NCBI RefSeq assembly: GCF_028462125.1
Contig: NZ_CP115468.1
Location: 1,602,112 to 1,666,111 of the forward strand
DNA length: 64,000 nucleotides
Direction of reading: 5' to 3'
Source: Leptospira sp. GIMC2001
GTDB taxonomy: Bacteria > Spirochaetota > Leptospiria > Leptospirales > Leptospiraceae
The position numbers were made by a program, and so were the translations under genes. Below, in pieces: positions 52,491 to 62,382 of the stretch; within the stretch, counting starts at the first letter, position 1, and the number at the start of each line of letters is the position of its first letter. Below the pieces are notes generated by a model. It made no database searches and was not told where the DNA came from. It saw only the letters and a program-made list of their open reading frames with translations.

Positions 52491-53461
52491 TTGAATTCCT
52501 CAGAATCCAAATCGTCCCAACTGGGGGCATCATTTCCCCAATCTAAATCTGGATTGAAATCTGAATCCGGCGTAGGAGTCGCACTCGGTTCAGGAAAAGC
52601 ATCCAAATTGACTCCAAAATCATCATCAAGTAGATCAGCATTGGGTTTTGTTTTATTTACTGATGAATTTAAATCGGAAACATTGCGATTCGGCAAGTTT
52701 TCCATTTTTGCAGATTTTTCAAATTTCGAAATAGAATTTTGTGAATTACTCTGATCATTTGGTGTTTTGTCGTCGTCGCCGTGCGAACTGTAACCATCGT
52801 AGTCGTCGGAAACGTTTTCATAGCTTCTATCATAATCATCCGAATAGTCATCAAAATCTCTATCGTAATCATCCCTTAATATTTCTTTTGTAAGGGAAAT
52901 TCCGAAAAATTTTCTAGAGTTCCAGAGAAAAGCAGAGATAATTCCAACTATCAGATACTGAGCAATCACGAAAATAAAATACATTTCATGGAAGGCTCCA
53001 TAACTGGAGAGACTTTTGGATATGGATCCAATTCCAAGACCCGCAGCAAATGGGAGACAATTTGCCCAAAAGGTTTTACTGGGTTCCTTGTGAGAATTCC
53101 CACCTAAAGCGGAATGTAGAAACGTATAACCAAAAGTGAATATTATAAAAAACAACGGGAAATGAAATATATAATTTCCCATTGCATGAGCATAATGTGG
53201 TGAACCGATCAGTCCTCCGAGCCTTGCCCAGAGTCCAACCAAAATGCACCCGAATAAAAATATTCCTGCACCGATTCCCAAGTTTCCACCGGATTCGAAA
53301 ATTCTTAATATTTCTGATGGAATCGATCTTCCTAGAGCAACAATTTCTTCTCTATCATATTCCCTTTTCTTTTGAAAGAATAAAATTCTTGCATAGTATG
53401 AAACGCAACCTACCAAGAGTAAGTTGATCAGGATAAATAATAAAAAGAGAAGAAATTCCAT
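52487..53461 (-). CDS. Membrane protein with acidic disordered tail
   Basis: Unknown protein of 324 residues. The first 190 hold about five hydrophobic helices (1-22, 60-85, 95-115, 130-150, 160-185). The rest is Asp/Ser/Asn-rich and probably disordered (DDYDRDFDDYSDDYDRSYEN and similar). The tail ends in a Trp/Asp-rich segment WGNDAPSWDDLD. No family recognised. Its ATGA overlap with the next gene suggests a joint role with the secreted protein. It lies five bases from purH. Confidence 0.6.
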   Translation of the reverse strand: MEFLLFLLFILINLLLVGCVSYYARILFFQKKREYDREEIVALGRSIPSEILRIFESGGNLGIGAGIFLFGCILVGLWARLGGLIGSPHYAHAMGNYIFHFPLFFIIFTFGYTFLHSALGGNSHKEPSKTFWANCLPFAAGLGIGSISKSLSSYGAFHEMYFIFVIAQYLIVGIISAFLWNSRKFFGISLTKEILRDDYDRDFDDYSDDYDRSYENVSDDYDGYSSHGDDDKTPNDQSNSQNSISKFEKSAKMENLPNRNVSDLNSSVNKTKPNADLLDDDFGVNLDAFPEPSATPTPDSDFNPDLDWGNDAPSWDDLDSEEFK

Positions 53462-53466
53462 ATTTT

Positions 53467-55008
53467 CTAGTGACGGAAATGTCTCATTCCAGTAAAGACC
53501 ATGATGATTCCATGTTCATCCGCCGCGGCTATAACTTCTTCATCACGAATGGAACCGCCGGGTTGTATGATCGCTTTGGCTCCGACTTTTGCAATTGCAT
53601 CTATTCCATCTCTAAAAGGGAAAAATGCATCTGATCCAACATAGGAACCGACAACAGAAAGGCCCACTTTCTGAGCCTTAGATGCTCCAAGTTCCACGCT
53701 GTCCACTCGACTCATTTGACCCGCACCAATTCCTAATGTAAAATTCGTATCTGTATAAACGATTGCATTGGATTTGATAAACTTAACACACTGCCATGCA
53801 AACCACAATCCTTCCATATCTTCGTCAGTCGGTTTTAGTTTGGATACGACTTTGAGATCTGATTTTTGAACCAAATCATAGTCTCGATTTTGGACCAACA
53901 TACCATGATGGATAGGGCGAAGATCCATTTCACCCAGTGCTTCTTGGAACTTAGAAATTGGTATCAATCGGATATTTGGCTTCTTAGAAAATATTTCCAA
54001 TGCTTCGTCGCTAAATCCTTCGGCAACGATTCCTTCTACAAAGTTCTCTGTAATTGCAGTTGCAGTATCCTTATCAACTGTTCCATGAACACCGATGATT
54101 CCACCGAATGCGGAAATGGGATCTGTTTTTCTTGCCAAAGTAAAAGATTCATGAACCGTTTTGCCATAGGCGATTCCGCATGGATTCAAATGTTTTACAA
54201 TAGATACTGCGTTTTTGGGAAGTAGACTTGCAATATGGAAAGCCGCATCCAAGTCCAACATATTATTGAATGACAGTTCTTTACCTTGCAATGGAGCAAA
54301 ATCACTTTTAGAAAAAATTGGTTCGTAGTAGGCAGCTTCTTGGTGAGGGTTTTCACCATAGCGAAGTTTTTGTTTTTTGGTAAAAGCAAATGATATGATA
54401 TCTGGAAATTTATTTCCTCTTTTATCATTTAAGTAAGTTGAAATGGCTGTGTCATAGTATGCAGTATAGGAGAACACTTTTGCTGAAAGCATAAGAGCTG
54501 TGTCTTCTGAGATTTTCATATCGTTGTCTTCTAGTTCTTTTTGAACGAAAGAGTAGTCAGATGGATCCAATACCACAGCAGTATTTTTGTAATTTTTAGC
54601 AGCAGAGCGAAGCATGGTTGGACCACCAATATCAATTTTTTCAATTGCATCGGCAAGCTTTACATCTGGATTCTTTACAGTTTCTACAAATGGATAGAGG
54701 TTAACAATCACAAGCTGGATTGGTTTGATAGAATTGGCTTCCATTTCCTTAACATGTTGTGGATTGGATCTATCTCCGAGTAGACCACCGTGAATTAATG
54801 GATGCAATGTTTTGAGTCTTCCGCCAAGGATTTCTGGAAATCCAGTGTAGTCATCAACACCGAGAGCTTTGATTCCTGCTTTTTGCAAAGCGTCCAATGT
54901 TCCACCAGTCGAAAGTATTTCTACTCCTGTGCTTACCAAGAATTTGGCAAATTCTACAACACCTGTTTTGTCACTTACTGATATGAGTGCTCTTTGTACT
55001 TGGATCAC
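53467..55008 (-). CDS. purH: Bifunctional AICAR transformylase/IMP cyclohydrolase
   Basis: Catalyses the last two steps of IMP synthesis: formylation of AICAR and ring closure. The 513-residue chain has the N-terminal IMP cyclohydrolase (MGS-like) domain ([35 protein letters not shown]-type [14 protein letters not shown]) and the C-terminal transformylase domain with the Lys-His pair [11 protein letters not shown]. It ends with the usual [19 protein letters not shown] and [11 protein letters not shown]. Its start overlaps purN by four bases. Confidence 0.95.
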   Translation of the reverse strand: MIQVQRALISVSDKTGVVEFAKFLVSTGVEILSTGGTLDALQKAGIKALGVDDYTGFPEILGGRLKTLHPLIHGGLLGDRSNPQHVKEMEANSIKPIQLVIVNLYPFVETVKNPDVKLADAIEKIDIGGPTMLRSAAKNYKNTAVVLDPSDYSFVQKELEDNDMKISEDTALMLSAKVFSYTAYYDTAISTYLNDKRGNKFPDIISFAFTKKQKLRYGENPHQEAAYYEPIFSKSDFAPLQGKELSFNNMLDLDAAFHIASLLPKNAVSIVKHLNPCGIAYGKTVHESFTLARKTDPISAFGGIIGVHGTVDKDTATAITENFVEGIVAEGFSDEALEIFSKKPNIRLIPISKFQEALGEMDLRPIHHGMLVQNRDYDLVQKSDLKVVSKLKPTDEDMEGLWFAWQCVKFIKSNAIVYTDTNFTLGIGAGQMSRVDSVELGASKAQKVGLSVVGSYVGSDAFFPFRDGIDAIAKVGAKAIIQPGGSIRDEEVIAAADEHGIIMVFTGMRHFRH

Positions 55009-55679
55009 TTGATTAATCTAACCTTTCTTCCTTCAATTTTTATTTTATCGTTTAAAAAATACTGAATTGCTTTGGGCAATATTTTATGTTCTTCTTTTAG
55101 GATCTTTAGAGATAGTTGGGATTCTGTCATTCCCGATTCTATGGTGACAGGAGATTGTAGAATGATTGCGCCAGTATCCACACCTTCATCTATGAAATGA
55201 ACCGTGCAACCCGAAATTTTCGCTCCGTATTCGATAGCTTGACGCTGAGAATTAATGCCAGGAAAAGCTGGCAATAGAGAAGGGTGGATGTTGATGATTC
55301 GATTTTTATAAGTTTTTACAATTTCTTGCGGTAAAATTTTCATAAATCCAACCGTTACGATCAAATCGGGTCTGAGCTCATCCAATTGATTCGCAAGCGC
55401 AGAGTTGAATTCTGATCGGTTTCCAAATCCTTTGTAGTCTACAATATAGGTTGGAATCTTATACTTTTTCGCTATAAGAATCGCTTTTGCTTCTGCATTG
55501 TCTGTAATCAATCCAACTGGCTCGCAGCTAAGTGTTTTATCTTTGATTTTGACAGCACAAGCCTCAAAATTCGAACCTCGTCCTGAGGCAAGAAAAACTA
55601 CCCGCTTTTGGGATTTTTTTCTAAATAGGCTTGCCAAACTTTTTTCCTTTCCCCACCATAAGGATAGGGTCATGTCCAT
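55005..55679 (-). CDS. purN: Phosphoribosylglycinamide formyltransferase
   Basis: Transfers a formyl group from 10-formyl-THF to GAR in purine synthesis; 224 residues. The family blocks are [19 protein letters not shown], the catalytic [13 protein letters not shown] with the Asn-His pair, and [18 protein letters not shown], whose Asp completes the site. About 25 residues precede the usual start (VVFLASG), so the true start could be later. Translated together with purH through a four-base overlap. Confidence 0.92.
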   Translation of the reverse strand: MDMTLSLWWGKEKSLASLFRKKSQKRVVFLASGRGSNFEACAVKIKDKTLSCEPVGLITDNAEAKAILIAKKYKIPTYIVDYKGFGNRSEFNSALANQLDELRPDLIVTVGFMKILPQEIVKTYKNRIINIHPSLLPAFPGINSQRQAIEYGAKISGCTVHFIDEGVDTGAIILQSPVTIESGMTESQLSLKILKEEHKILPKAIQYFLNDKIKIEGRKVRLIK

Positions 55680-55689
55680 TAAGCAACCA

Positions 55690-55709
55690 ACCTTTTATGT
55701 CGAAAAGGT
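55690..55709 (+). promoter_or_regulatory. Hairpin next to the fliS ribosome site
   Basis: ACCTTTT, loop ATGTCG, AAAAGGT: a perfect seven-base inverted repeat ending five bases before the AGGAGAG ribosome site (55714-55720). It could be an operator in the divergent purN/fliS region or a small hairpin controlling access to the site. Confidence 0.4.
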
Positions 55710-55724
55710 AGTTAGGAGAGCAAA

Positions 55725-56165
55725 ATGTTAAGAGCCGGTAATCCTTATTCCAACCAAAACGCCTACAAGGCAAATGAGATATCAACTGTCTCTCAGACCC
55801 GATTGATAGTCATGTTGTATGAAGGGGCTATGCGCTTTCTCAAAATAGCAGGCGAGAACATGACGCCAAGAAAATATGATTTAGTGAATAATAATATCAT
55901 TAAGGCTCAGGATATTATCACTGAATTGATGCTTTCTCTCAATTTAGAGGACGGCAAAGAGGTTGGGAACAATTTATTGAGTATTTATGTTTATATGAAG
56001 AAGCGACTTCTTGAAGCAAACATGAAGAAAGAGACCAAGATTATAAATGAAGTGATTGACTTACTAGGTCAGCTGAAGTCAGCCTGGGATGAGTTAGATC
56101 GCAAAGATGTCTCAGAAAAATCCAGTTCTCCTGCAAGAAATACTGGAATCTCCATAACAGGTTAA
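55725..56165 (+). CDS. fliS: Flagellin export chaperone FliS
   Basis: Cytoplasmic four-helix chaperone that holds flagellin before export, 146 residues. The N-terminal NPYSNQNAYKANEISTVSQ and RLIVMLYEGAMRFLKIA are classic FliS. The C-terminal 20 residues are Ser-rich and poorly conserved. A strong AGGAGAG site precedes the ATG. It heads a short flagellar unit with the two genes that follow. Confidence 0.93.
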   Translation: MLRAGNPYSNQNAYKANEISTVSQTRLIVMLYEGAMRFLKIAGENMTPRKYDLVNNNIIKAQDIITELMLSLNLEDGKEVGNNLLSIYVYMKKRLLEANMKKETKIINEVIDLLGQLKSAWDELDRKDVSEKSSSPARNTGISITG

Positions 56166-56176
56166 CCAATAATCAT

Positions 56177-56572
56177 ATGGACATAAAATTATTTTCTAAG
56201 AAGCAAGCTCTCCTCACGGCTATGCTTATGAATCTTAAAAAAGAAGAAGAACTTTTGATTGCTGGTGATGCAGATCATGCTTTGCTATGGGAAGAAGAGA
56301 ATTTAAAGATACTACAGAAATTAGAAAAAATAGATAAACAAATAGAATCTTCTGATGATAGCCTTCCATTCAGTGAATCAGAAATTTCTTTATCTAGTTC
56401 GATTTTTCATGTACTAGAAGAGGCGAGAGCGATCCAGAAGAGAGTGCATGCGCTATTAGAAATTGAACGAGACAATGCTCGAGATGAATTGAATGAAGTT
56501 GCGGTTCGTAGACAATTGAAAATGATACTACGCAACAAGGATGGATTGGATTGGAAGAAGAGGATCTGCTAG
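56177..56572 (+). CDS. FlgN/FliT-like flagellar chaperone candidate
   Basis: A 131-residue all-helical protein (KKQALLTAMLMNLKKEEELLIAGDAD, then a long central helix, then ARAIQKRVHALLEIERDNARDELNEVAVRRQL). The size, helical layout and position 11 bases after fliS fit the FlgN/FliT class of export chaperones, which are poorly conserved in sequence. No single diagnostic motif is seen, so this is mainly by context. The J-domain gene overlaps its end by 22 bases. Confidence 0.55.
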   Translation: MDIKLFSKKQALLTAMLMNLKKEEELLIAGDADHALLWEEENLKILQKLEKIDKQIESSDDSLPFSESEISLSSSIFHVLEEARAIQKRVHALLEIERDNARDELNEVAVRRQLKMILRNKDGLDWKKRIC

Positions 56573-57114
56573 TAAGCTCTCTGGATTTCTTTGGATTGAA
56601 TCCAGATTTTACAGAAGATGAGTTCAGGGAAAAATTTCGTGACCTCGCAAAAAAATTCCATCCAGATACAGGTGAATACACAAGCTCAATTCTATTCAAC
56701 GAACTAACCCGCTCGAAGTCCGTCTTAGAAAGTTACTTGGCGAATCGATCGAATATTCAAGATGAAATATCAATCAACAAGTCTCAGCCAATTCAAGAAG
56801 CACAAGTATCCAAAGCAAAAAAAATAGATCCGTCGTATGAGATTTACAAGCTTGCAAAGGAAAAAGAAAACTTAGCAATCATCGAGTATTTTGATCAAAC
56901 TAAGGGAAATAATATATTTCTTAGCGCAGAAGAAAATCCTCCTCTTCGAGAGCTTATAAGAAAGTTACATTTTCCTATCACATCTTATCAACGGATTCTT
57001 GATATTTATCCTGAGAGTATATGGGCGAGTGATGCAAGTGATAGTTTGAAGCGTCTCAGCAAATGGACGAAGCATGACAGTCTACGGCAGGATGATGGTG
57101 TTGGACGGACCTGA
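56551..57114 (+). CDS. J-domain protein
   Basis: Short DnaJ-type co-chaperone of 187 residues. Residues about 10-65 form the J domain with the essential H37-P38-D39 tripeptide (KFHPDTGE), which stimulates DnaK ATPase. No Gly/Phe region or zinc centre follows; the remainder is a Lys/Glu-rich alpha-helical part of unknown role. The start is TTG 56551, inside the preceding gene; no ATG fits before the J domain. Overlap with a chaperone-like gene next to fliS suggests a role in flagellar export. The 3' end overlaps the convergent lipoprotein gene by 33 bases. Confidence 0.7.
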   Translation: MEEEDLLVSSLDFFGLNPDFTEDEFREKFRDLAKKFHPDTGEYTSSILFNELTRSKSVLESYLANRSNIQDEISINKSQPIQEAQVSKAKKIDPSYEIYKLAKEKENLAIIEYFDQTKGNNIFLSAEENPPLRELIRKLHFPITSYQRILDIYPESIWASDASDSLKRLSKWTKHDSLRQDDGVGRT

Positions 57115-57606
57115 CAAAGAAAAGCTTCCACCACCTGAAGCCGAGTTCAAGCTCAAAGCAAGTAGAATGCTTCTGACAGTCACAAAAGTTCCTGAACCCA
57201 AAGCTATTTGAAATTTACAGGCTATACCCGGACCTGGTGGATTCGTACTTGGATCAATGGAAATTGTATATTCCGTTGGCAAGTTGGGTATGATTGGCTG
57301 ATTGAATCCTCGAAGACAATCCACTCCAAAATTTAAATCAGGTGGATTTCTTGAATCATTTACCGTTCCACCCGCATACAATCTGTATCCTTGAAAAAGT
57401 AATTCGGGGTTCTGTGCGCGAGTTACGATCGTAAAAGTGCCATCCCCGTTATTGACTGCACTGATTAGAATTGGAGGAGCTGTGTTAGATCTAGATGCAG
57501 AGAAGTTCGTGCAACCTAATACTACAAATAGTAGTATCAAAGTTAGAGTTAAAGATAAGAATATTCGACTATAGGAATAAAAAATTTTACTGAATTGAGA
57601 ACTCAT
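57082..57606 (-). CDS. Hypothetical lipoprotein
   Basis: Exported lipoprotein of 174 residues; the long hydrophobic signal ends in FVVLGC (Cys32). The mature part (about 45-174) is Asn/Pro/Gly-rich and reads like a beta-sandwich (AVNNGDGTFTIVTRAQNPELLFQGYRLYAGG). Two further Cys could pair. The ATG overlaps the DedA stop by four bases. Function unknown. Confidence 0.7.
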   Translation of the reverse strand: MSSQFSKIFYSYSRIFLSLTLTLILLFVVLGCTNFSASRSNTAPPILISAVNNGDGTFTIVTRAQNPELLFQGYRLYAGGTVNDSRNPPDLNFGVDCLRGFNQPIIPNLPTEYTISIDPSTNPPGPGIACKFQIALGSGTFVTVRSILLALSLNSASGGGSFSLSGPSNTIILP

Positions 57607-58217
57607 ATCTTTTTGGTTATGGATTTTTTGAGATAGTAGAAGGCAATGAGTGCGATTAGAATCACACCGATTGTAATGAGCAAGGTTATTTGGCTTTGTC
57701 TTACCCAGCCAAGCAATTCGTCAAAATTGTTAGCACCAAAATATCCAAGATAGACCCAAATAGGCACACTGATCATTGCCGCAAGAAAATCTGTTACAAA
57801 GAATCGAATGAGTCCTACACGACCGGATGTTCCAGCAGAAAAATAAATTGGCATTCTTAGCCCAGGCATAAATCTTCCAAAAAAGACCACCCATATACCG
57901 TATTTTTCAAATTTCTCACGAACCTTATCGAAGGTTTCTTGAGTTAGAATTCTTGCTATGAATTTGATTTTTAAGGCGCGTTCTCCGTAGCGTGAACCGA
58001 CTAAGAAAACCGCCGTATCACCGATCATGACTCCGGCCATTCCGACAGCAAACATGATATGAACATTTGTAAAACCAAGTCCTGATATTACGCCACCTGC
58101 AACCAAAGAAATATCTTCAGGTACAGGAAGTCCAAATCCACAGGCAATCAATATTCCAAAGACTGCCCAGTAGCCATAACCCGAAAAAAATGTAACTAAT
58201 TCTGTTAATAATTCCAT
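57603..58217 (-). CDS. DedA family membrane protein
   Basis: Inner-membrane protein of 204 residues. The family block FGLPVPEDISLVAGG with the conserved Glu (about 31-45), and the loop FFGRFMPGLRMPIYFSAG (about 112-129) with conserved Arg, are clear. DedA proteins are now thought to flip phospholipids or undecaprenyl phosphate across the membrane. First gene of a pair with the lipoprotein that overlaps it. Divergent from dgt. Confidence 0.9.
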   Translation of the reverse strand: MELLTELVTFFSGYGYWAVFGILIACGFGLPVPEDISLVAGGVISGLGFTNVHIMFAVGMAGVMIGDTAVFLVGSRYGERALKIKFIARILTQETFDKVREKFEKYGIWVVFFGRFMPGLRMPIYFSAGTSGRVGLIRFFVTDFLAAMISVPIWVYLGYFGANNFDELLGWVRQSQITLLITIGVILIALIAFYYLKKSITKKI

Positions 58218-58311
58218 GTAAAAAAAATGATTATTGTCTTTCCCTGACTCATATACTAGGTTGGGAAGGGTCGAATTAAAAGAAAACAGAATTCTTAGAT
58301 CGAAATGACAA

Positions 58312-59481
58312 ATGATTAAAAAAATCCAAGATCTTATAAAAGACGAAGATTCTAAACTTGCATCCTATGCTTTAAAAAATATAGAGAATGGTGGTAGGAT
58401 ACACGAGGAAGAGGATCACGCGTATCGCTTACCCTTTCAACGAGACAAAGATAGAATCATTCACTCGCGTGCGTTTCGTAGGCTCGAATACAAAACTCAA
58501 GTTTTTATAGCCTCAATTGGTGATAATTACCGCAACCGATTGACACACACTTTAGAGGTATCTGCACTTGCAAGAACTGTGGCTGGAAGTCTTGGACTCA
58601 ATTCTTTTCTAAGTGAGAGTATAGCTTTAGCGCACGATTTGGGGCATGCTCCATTCGGACATGCTGGTCAGGATATCCTTGCAGAGATGATGGACGGTCA
58701 TGGTGGATTCGAGCATAACAAACAGTCTCTTCGTATTGTGCAATTTCTTGAGAACCGGTATGCTGCCTTTCCTGGGTTGAATCTATGCCGTGAAACTATG
58801 ATGGGAATTATGAAACACGGAGGAGATTATGAAGATTCTCAGGAATTGCAAGGCAGAAAAGAAGCAGGCCCATCTTTAGAAGCTCAGATCACCGATCTAT
58901 GCGATGCAATTGCCTACAATAATCATGATGTTGAAGACGGAATTGAATCTGGAATATTAAAAGTAGGTGATTTATCAAATATCGAAATATGGAATGAGAA
59001 TTTTTTATATGCCAAAAGCAAATATCCTAATGCTCTAAATACTTCCATAGTTCGAGAAACGACTCGGGCTATGATGAATTCGATGGTTACCGATCTCATC
59101 AATCAGATTGATTTCAATCTCAATTTTCATAATATTATAAATCGCAAAGATTTGGCGACTAGTTGGAAAAATGGAGTGCGCTTGGTATCTTTCTCTGAAA
59201 GTATGAGGCAAAAAGTTGTAGAACTCAAAAAATTCCTCCATGCTAAATTATACAAACATCCTGATGTCTTAGAGCTGAGCAATTTTGGTAAAGAAATTAT
59301 TGAAGTTCTTTTTAATCATTTTATAAAGAATCCAAATCTCATGCCCGATTCTTACAAAACTAGATTGGATTCTGATGGAAAATATCGAGTCGTTTGTGAT
59401 TATATAGCCGGAATGACCGATCGCTATGCCGAAGAGATCGCACTGGATCTTCAATTGATTAACCCGCTGAATTTTCCCTAA
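58312..59481 (+). CDS. dgt: dGTP triphosphohydrolase family protein
   Basis: HD-domain hydrolase that removes triphosphate from deoxynucleoside triphosphates, 389 residues. Metal ligands are seen in the HD block RLTHTLEVSALARTVA and LAHDLGHAPFGHAGQDIL, with DLCDAIAYNNHDVEDG later. The N-terminal HSRAFRRLEYKTQVF is typical. This short form (type 2, under 400 residues) may prefer dNTPs other than dGTP. The 3' end overlaps ptsI on the opposite strand by 23 bases. Confidence 0.92.
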   Translation: MIKKIQDLIKDEDSKLASYALKNIENGGRIHEEEDHAYRLPFQRDKDRIIHSRAFRRLEYKTQVFIASIGDNYRNRLTHTLEVSALARTVAGSLGLNSFLSESIALAHDLGHAPFGHAGQDILAEMMDGHGGFEHNKQSLRIVQFLENRYAAFPGLNLCRETMMGIMKHGGDYEDSQELQGRKEAGPSLEAQITDLCDAIAYNNHDVEDGIESGILKVGDLSNIEIWNENFLYAKSKYPNALNTSIVRETTRAMMNSMVTDLINQIDFNLNFHNIINRKDLATSWKNGVRLVSFSESMRQKVVELKKFLHAKLYKHPDVLELSNFGKEIIEVLFNHFIKNPNLMPDSYKTRLDSDGKYRVVCDYIAGMTDRYAEEIALDLQLINPLNFP

Positions 59482-61198
59482 GAAGTGTTTCTAGTTCAAA
59501 GAATTTTTCTGCCATTGAAAGAGTTTTTACTTTTTTTAGAAAGTTCTTCTCATCTTTCAATTTGCATTGATAGATTCTCTCCTGAATGATCGGTAAGAAA
59601 GGAGGCGATACCGACAATTCACGAAAGCCCATCGCAATCAAAATTCCCGTCATATCTGGATCAGTTGCAATTTCTCCACAGATGCTTACGGGTATTTTTT
59701 TCTTTTTTGCAACTATTGCGATTCGCTCCAAAGTTTGTAAGAATACAATATGAAAAGGATTGTACAAATCAGAAATCGTATAATTGTTTCTATCGACTCC
59801 CATAAGATACTGAAGCAAGTCGTTGGTTCCTACTGATAAAAAGTCCACATGCTTGATGAAATCTTCTAGACCAATTGCACAAGCAGGAGTCTCAACCATG
59901 ATACCCAAATCGATTTTCGATGAAACTTCATGTCCTTCGGAGTTCAATTCGCTTCTACATTCTTCGATCAATTCTTTTGTTTTTAGAATTTCCGAAATAA
60001 CAGTAATCATTGGCAATAAGATCTGAAGTCTACCATAGATGGAAGCTCGGAGTAGAGCACGAAGTTGCTCTTTAAAAAAGTTAGAATGGCGAAGTAGGTA
60101 ACGAATTCCACGATTGCCCAAAAAAGGATTGTCTTCATGAGAACCTACTTCGTATTTATCTGCACCAATATCGAATACTCGAATCACGACTGGTTTATCG
60201 TTCATTTTCTGTAGGATTTTTTTATAAACTCGAAATTGTTCTTCTTCTGTTGGATTGTGATTTTTGGTTTCTAGAAAAAGTACTTCCGATCGAAAAAGTC
60301 CAACACCTTCTGCTTTTTTTTCTAGTATTTCTTCACAACCTGATGCAGTTTCTAAATTTGCCTTAAGAACAATTCGTTCACCATCTAGAGTTTTTAGTTC
60401 GCCTCGTAATTTATTCTGTTGCCTCTGAATTAAATTAGATCTAGGTCCATATAACTTTAGTTCTTCGATATCTGGAAATCTTTTGACGAATCCTCGATCC
60501 GCATCTAGAAGTAAAAATTCTCCATCATCAACATTGGATGAAATATTCTTGAGTCCAACGATCGTCGGAATCCCGTAATTCCGTGCAATAATTGCCATAT
60601 GACCAGTCTTGCCACCATGGTCTGTGGCAATTCCAAGAACTTTGGTTTTATCTAGACTAATCATCTCCGACGGTGTAAGGTCTTTAGCAATTAAGATTAC
60701 GGGTTCATTCAATTGCAACACATCATTGTTAGCATTGAGTCGATTGTATAAATTCTTGGAGATTCTTTTACCTATATCTTGAATATGATCTGCTCTTTCT
60801 CGAAAAAATTCATCCTCTAGATTGAGAAAGTCTTCATAAATTCTCTGGATTGTATTCTCAACAGCAAGACCCGCATTGTCACCCAGTTCTCGAATTCTCT
60901 CAAGTACACCTTCGACAAGAAGAGGATCCCTTAGCATATCTTTCTGCGAATTGAGGATTTCTATTAATTCAAAAGATCCTGCTACATTTTCGTTTTCATG
61001 AATGATGGAATTGATTTCATTTTCGGTGCGATCCAGACTCTGATAGAATAGTTCTTCTTCTGTCTGTCTGTCGGGTAGAGAAAGCCCAGTGCGAAGGACA
61101 ATTTCGTCTCCGCCTTGGGGTTGGATTTTCTTGCATCGAGCGTAAATAGAGCCCGGATAAGCAGAAATCCCGGTAAATAATGATTTCTCTTCCACCAT
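59459..61198 (-). CDS. ptsI: PTS enzyme I (phosphoenolpyruvate-protein phosphotransferase)
   Basis: First enzyme of the phosphotransferase system; takes phosphate from PEP and passes it to HPr. The 579 residues match the family. The phospho-His is H200 in GGKTGHMAIIARNYGIP, with Gly where most EI have Ser before the His. The PEP-binding part has EGVGLFRSEVLFLE, DIGADKYEVG, NPFLGNRGIRYLLRH and SICGEIATDP. No HPr or sugar permease is in the window; in Leptospira the system is generally thought to be regulatory. It lies upstream of the dgt end and 48 bases from lpxC. Confidence 0.93.
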   Translation of the reverse strand: MVEEKSLFTGISAYPGSIYARCKKIQPQGGDEIVLRTGLSLPDRQTEEELFYQSLDRTENEINSIIHENENVAGSFELIEILNSQKDMLRDPLLVEGVLERIRELGDNAGLAVENTIQRIYEDFLNLEDEFFRERADHIQDIGKRISKNLYNRLNANNDVLQLNEPVILIAKDLTPSEMISLDKTKVLGIATDHGGKTGHMAIIARNYGIPTIVGLKNISSNVDDGEFLLLDADRGFVKRFPDIEELKLYGPRSNLIQRQQNKLRGELKTLDGERIVLKANLETASGCEEILEKKAEGVGLFRSEVLFLETKNHNPTEEEQFRVYKKILQKMNDKPVVIRVFDIGADKYEVGSHEDNPFLGNRGIRYLLRHSNFFKEQLRALLRASIYGRLQILLPMITVISEILKTKELIEECRSELNSEGHEVSSKIDLGIMVETPACAIGLEDFIKHVDFLSVGTNDLLQYLMGVDRNNYTISDLYNPFHIVFLQTLERIAIVAKKKKIPVSICGEIATDPDMTGILIAMGFRELSVSPPFLPIIQERIYQCKLKDEKNFLKKVKTLSMAEKFFELETLLRENSAG

Positions 61199-61246
61199 AG
61201 CCCATAATTATCCGTGGTAGGCTAAAAAAGAAAAGACAAAAATATT

Positions 61247-62152
61247 CTAAGCTTGCTTCTGTTGATTCGATTTTTGGGAAAAATTCTTATTTTGGCGAAA
61301 ATTCTTCATTTCGTTCGCTTTTTCCTGTTCTAGGATGCAACGCGCGAGAGAAATATCCAAGCCGTGTCCAGCTTTGGATGCAATTAGATGCCCAGTAAAA
61401 GGTCTTCCTAGAACCGCTAAATCTCCAATCAAATCAAGGACTTTGTGTCTGACACATTCATTCTCGTATCTGAGAGAATCGTTTAGATATCCGTCTTCTG
61501 TAAGAACAACTGCGTTGTCCAGAGAACCACCTAAAGCAAGACCTTTGGACTGAAGCTGTTCTACATCCTTCAAAAATCCAAAAGTTCTAGCGGGAAGGAT
61601 ATCTTCCAATACAGTTTTCTGATCAAGATTTGTAGTAAAGGATTGTCCACGAAGTAAAGGATGGTTGAAGTCGATGCTATATGTTACTTTGAGTTCATCG
61701 GAAGGAAGTAGTACCAGATATTTATCACCTTCCACTACCCAAATTGGATTTGTTATTTGAATTGGTTCAAGTATTGTCTTGGACTCGATCCATCCAGTTG
61801 ATTGGATCGCTTCTAAGAAAGGAAGGGAAGATCCATCCATGATTGGCACTTCAGTGCTATCAATGTCGATGAGTGCGTCTGTTATTCCTAAAGTGTGCAA
61901 AGCCGCCATCAAATGCTCGATTGTCTGTATCTTAACTTGATCTTTGCCTAGTGTAACTGCGTTTCCAGTATCGATAACATAATCCACATGTACTGGAATG
62001 ATAGTAGAATGCGTTGGTTGCGAGTGATTGAACTTCAATCCATGCCCGGACTCGGCTGGATGAATGTTCAAACGGACGGTTTTGCCCGAATGCAGACCAA
62101 TTCCTTTCAATCGAATGGTTTCTTTTACAGTTTTTCTAAATAATGTTTGCAT
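61247..62152 (-). CDS. lpxC: UDP-3-O-acyl-N-acetylglucosamine deacetylase
   Basis: Zinc deacetylase, first committed step of lipid A synthesis; 301 residues. The zinc and catalytic residues lie in IEHLMAALH (His), HKVLDLIGDLAVLG (His, Asp) and the GHLIASKAGHGLD block (catalytic His). KGIGLHSGKTV and IDSTEVPIMDGSS are family motifs. A basic, Gln/Asn-rich tail of about 20 residues (NFRQNKNFSQKSNQQKQ) is not usual. It marks the organism as an LPS-bearing diderm. Confidence 0.95.
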   Translation of the reverse strand: MQTLFRKTVKETIRLKGIGLHSGKTVRLNIHPAESGHGLKFNHSQPTHSTIIPVHVDYVIDTGNAVTLGKDQVKIQTIEHLMAALHTLGITDALIDIDSTEVPIMDGSSLPFLEAIQSTGWIESKTILEPIQITNPIWVVEGDKYLVLLPSDELKVTYSIDFNHPLLRGQSFTTNLDQKTVLEDILPARTFGFLKDVEQLQSKGLALGGSLDNAVVLTEDGYLNDSLRYENECVRHKVLDLIGDLAVLGRPFTGHLIASKAGHGLDISLARCILEQEKANEMKNFRQNKNFSQKSNQQKQA

Positions 62153-62382
62153 AGGTTATTAGTTCAAATGTCTCTATACCAGTAATTGCAATTAGCGTGC
62201 CAAGTTCGATTCTAAGCTTGAAAACAGCATTTTGTCTCAAAAAGGCAATTTGAAGGCTTCCAATTCATAATTTTCCGTCCCAAAATAGCGAAAATTCAGG
62301 ATTTTCTGCGGGAATTGTCTCATTTTTACAACACTGTCTCTAATCCGCAACAAGACATTTTTATCAATTCTTTGCAATATTC

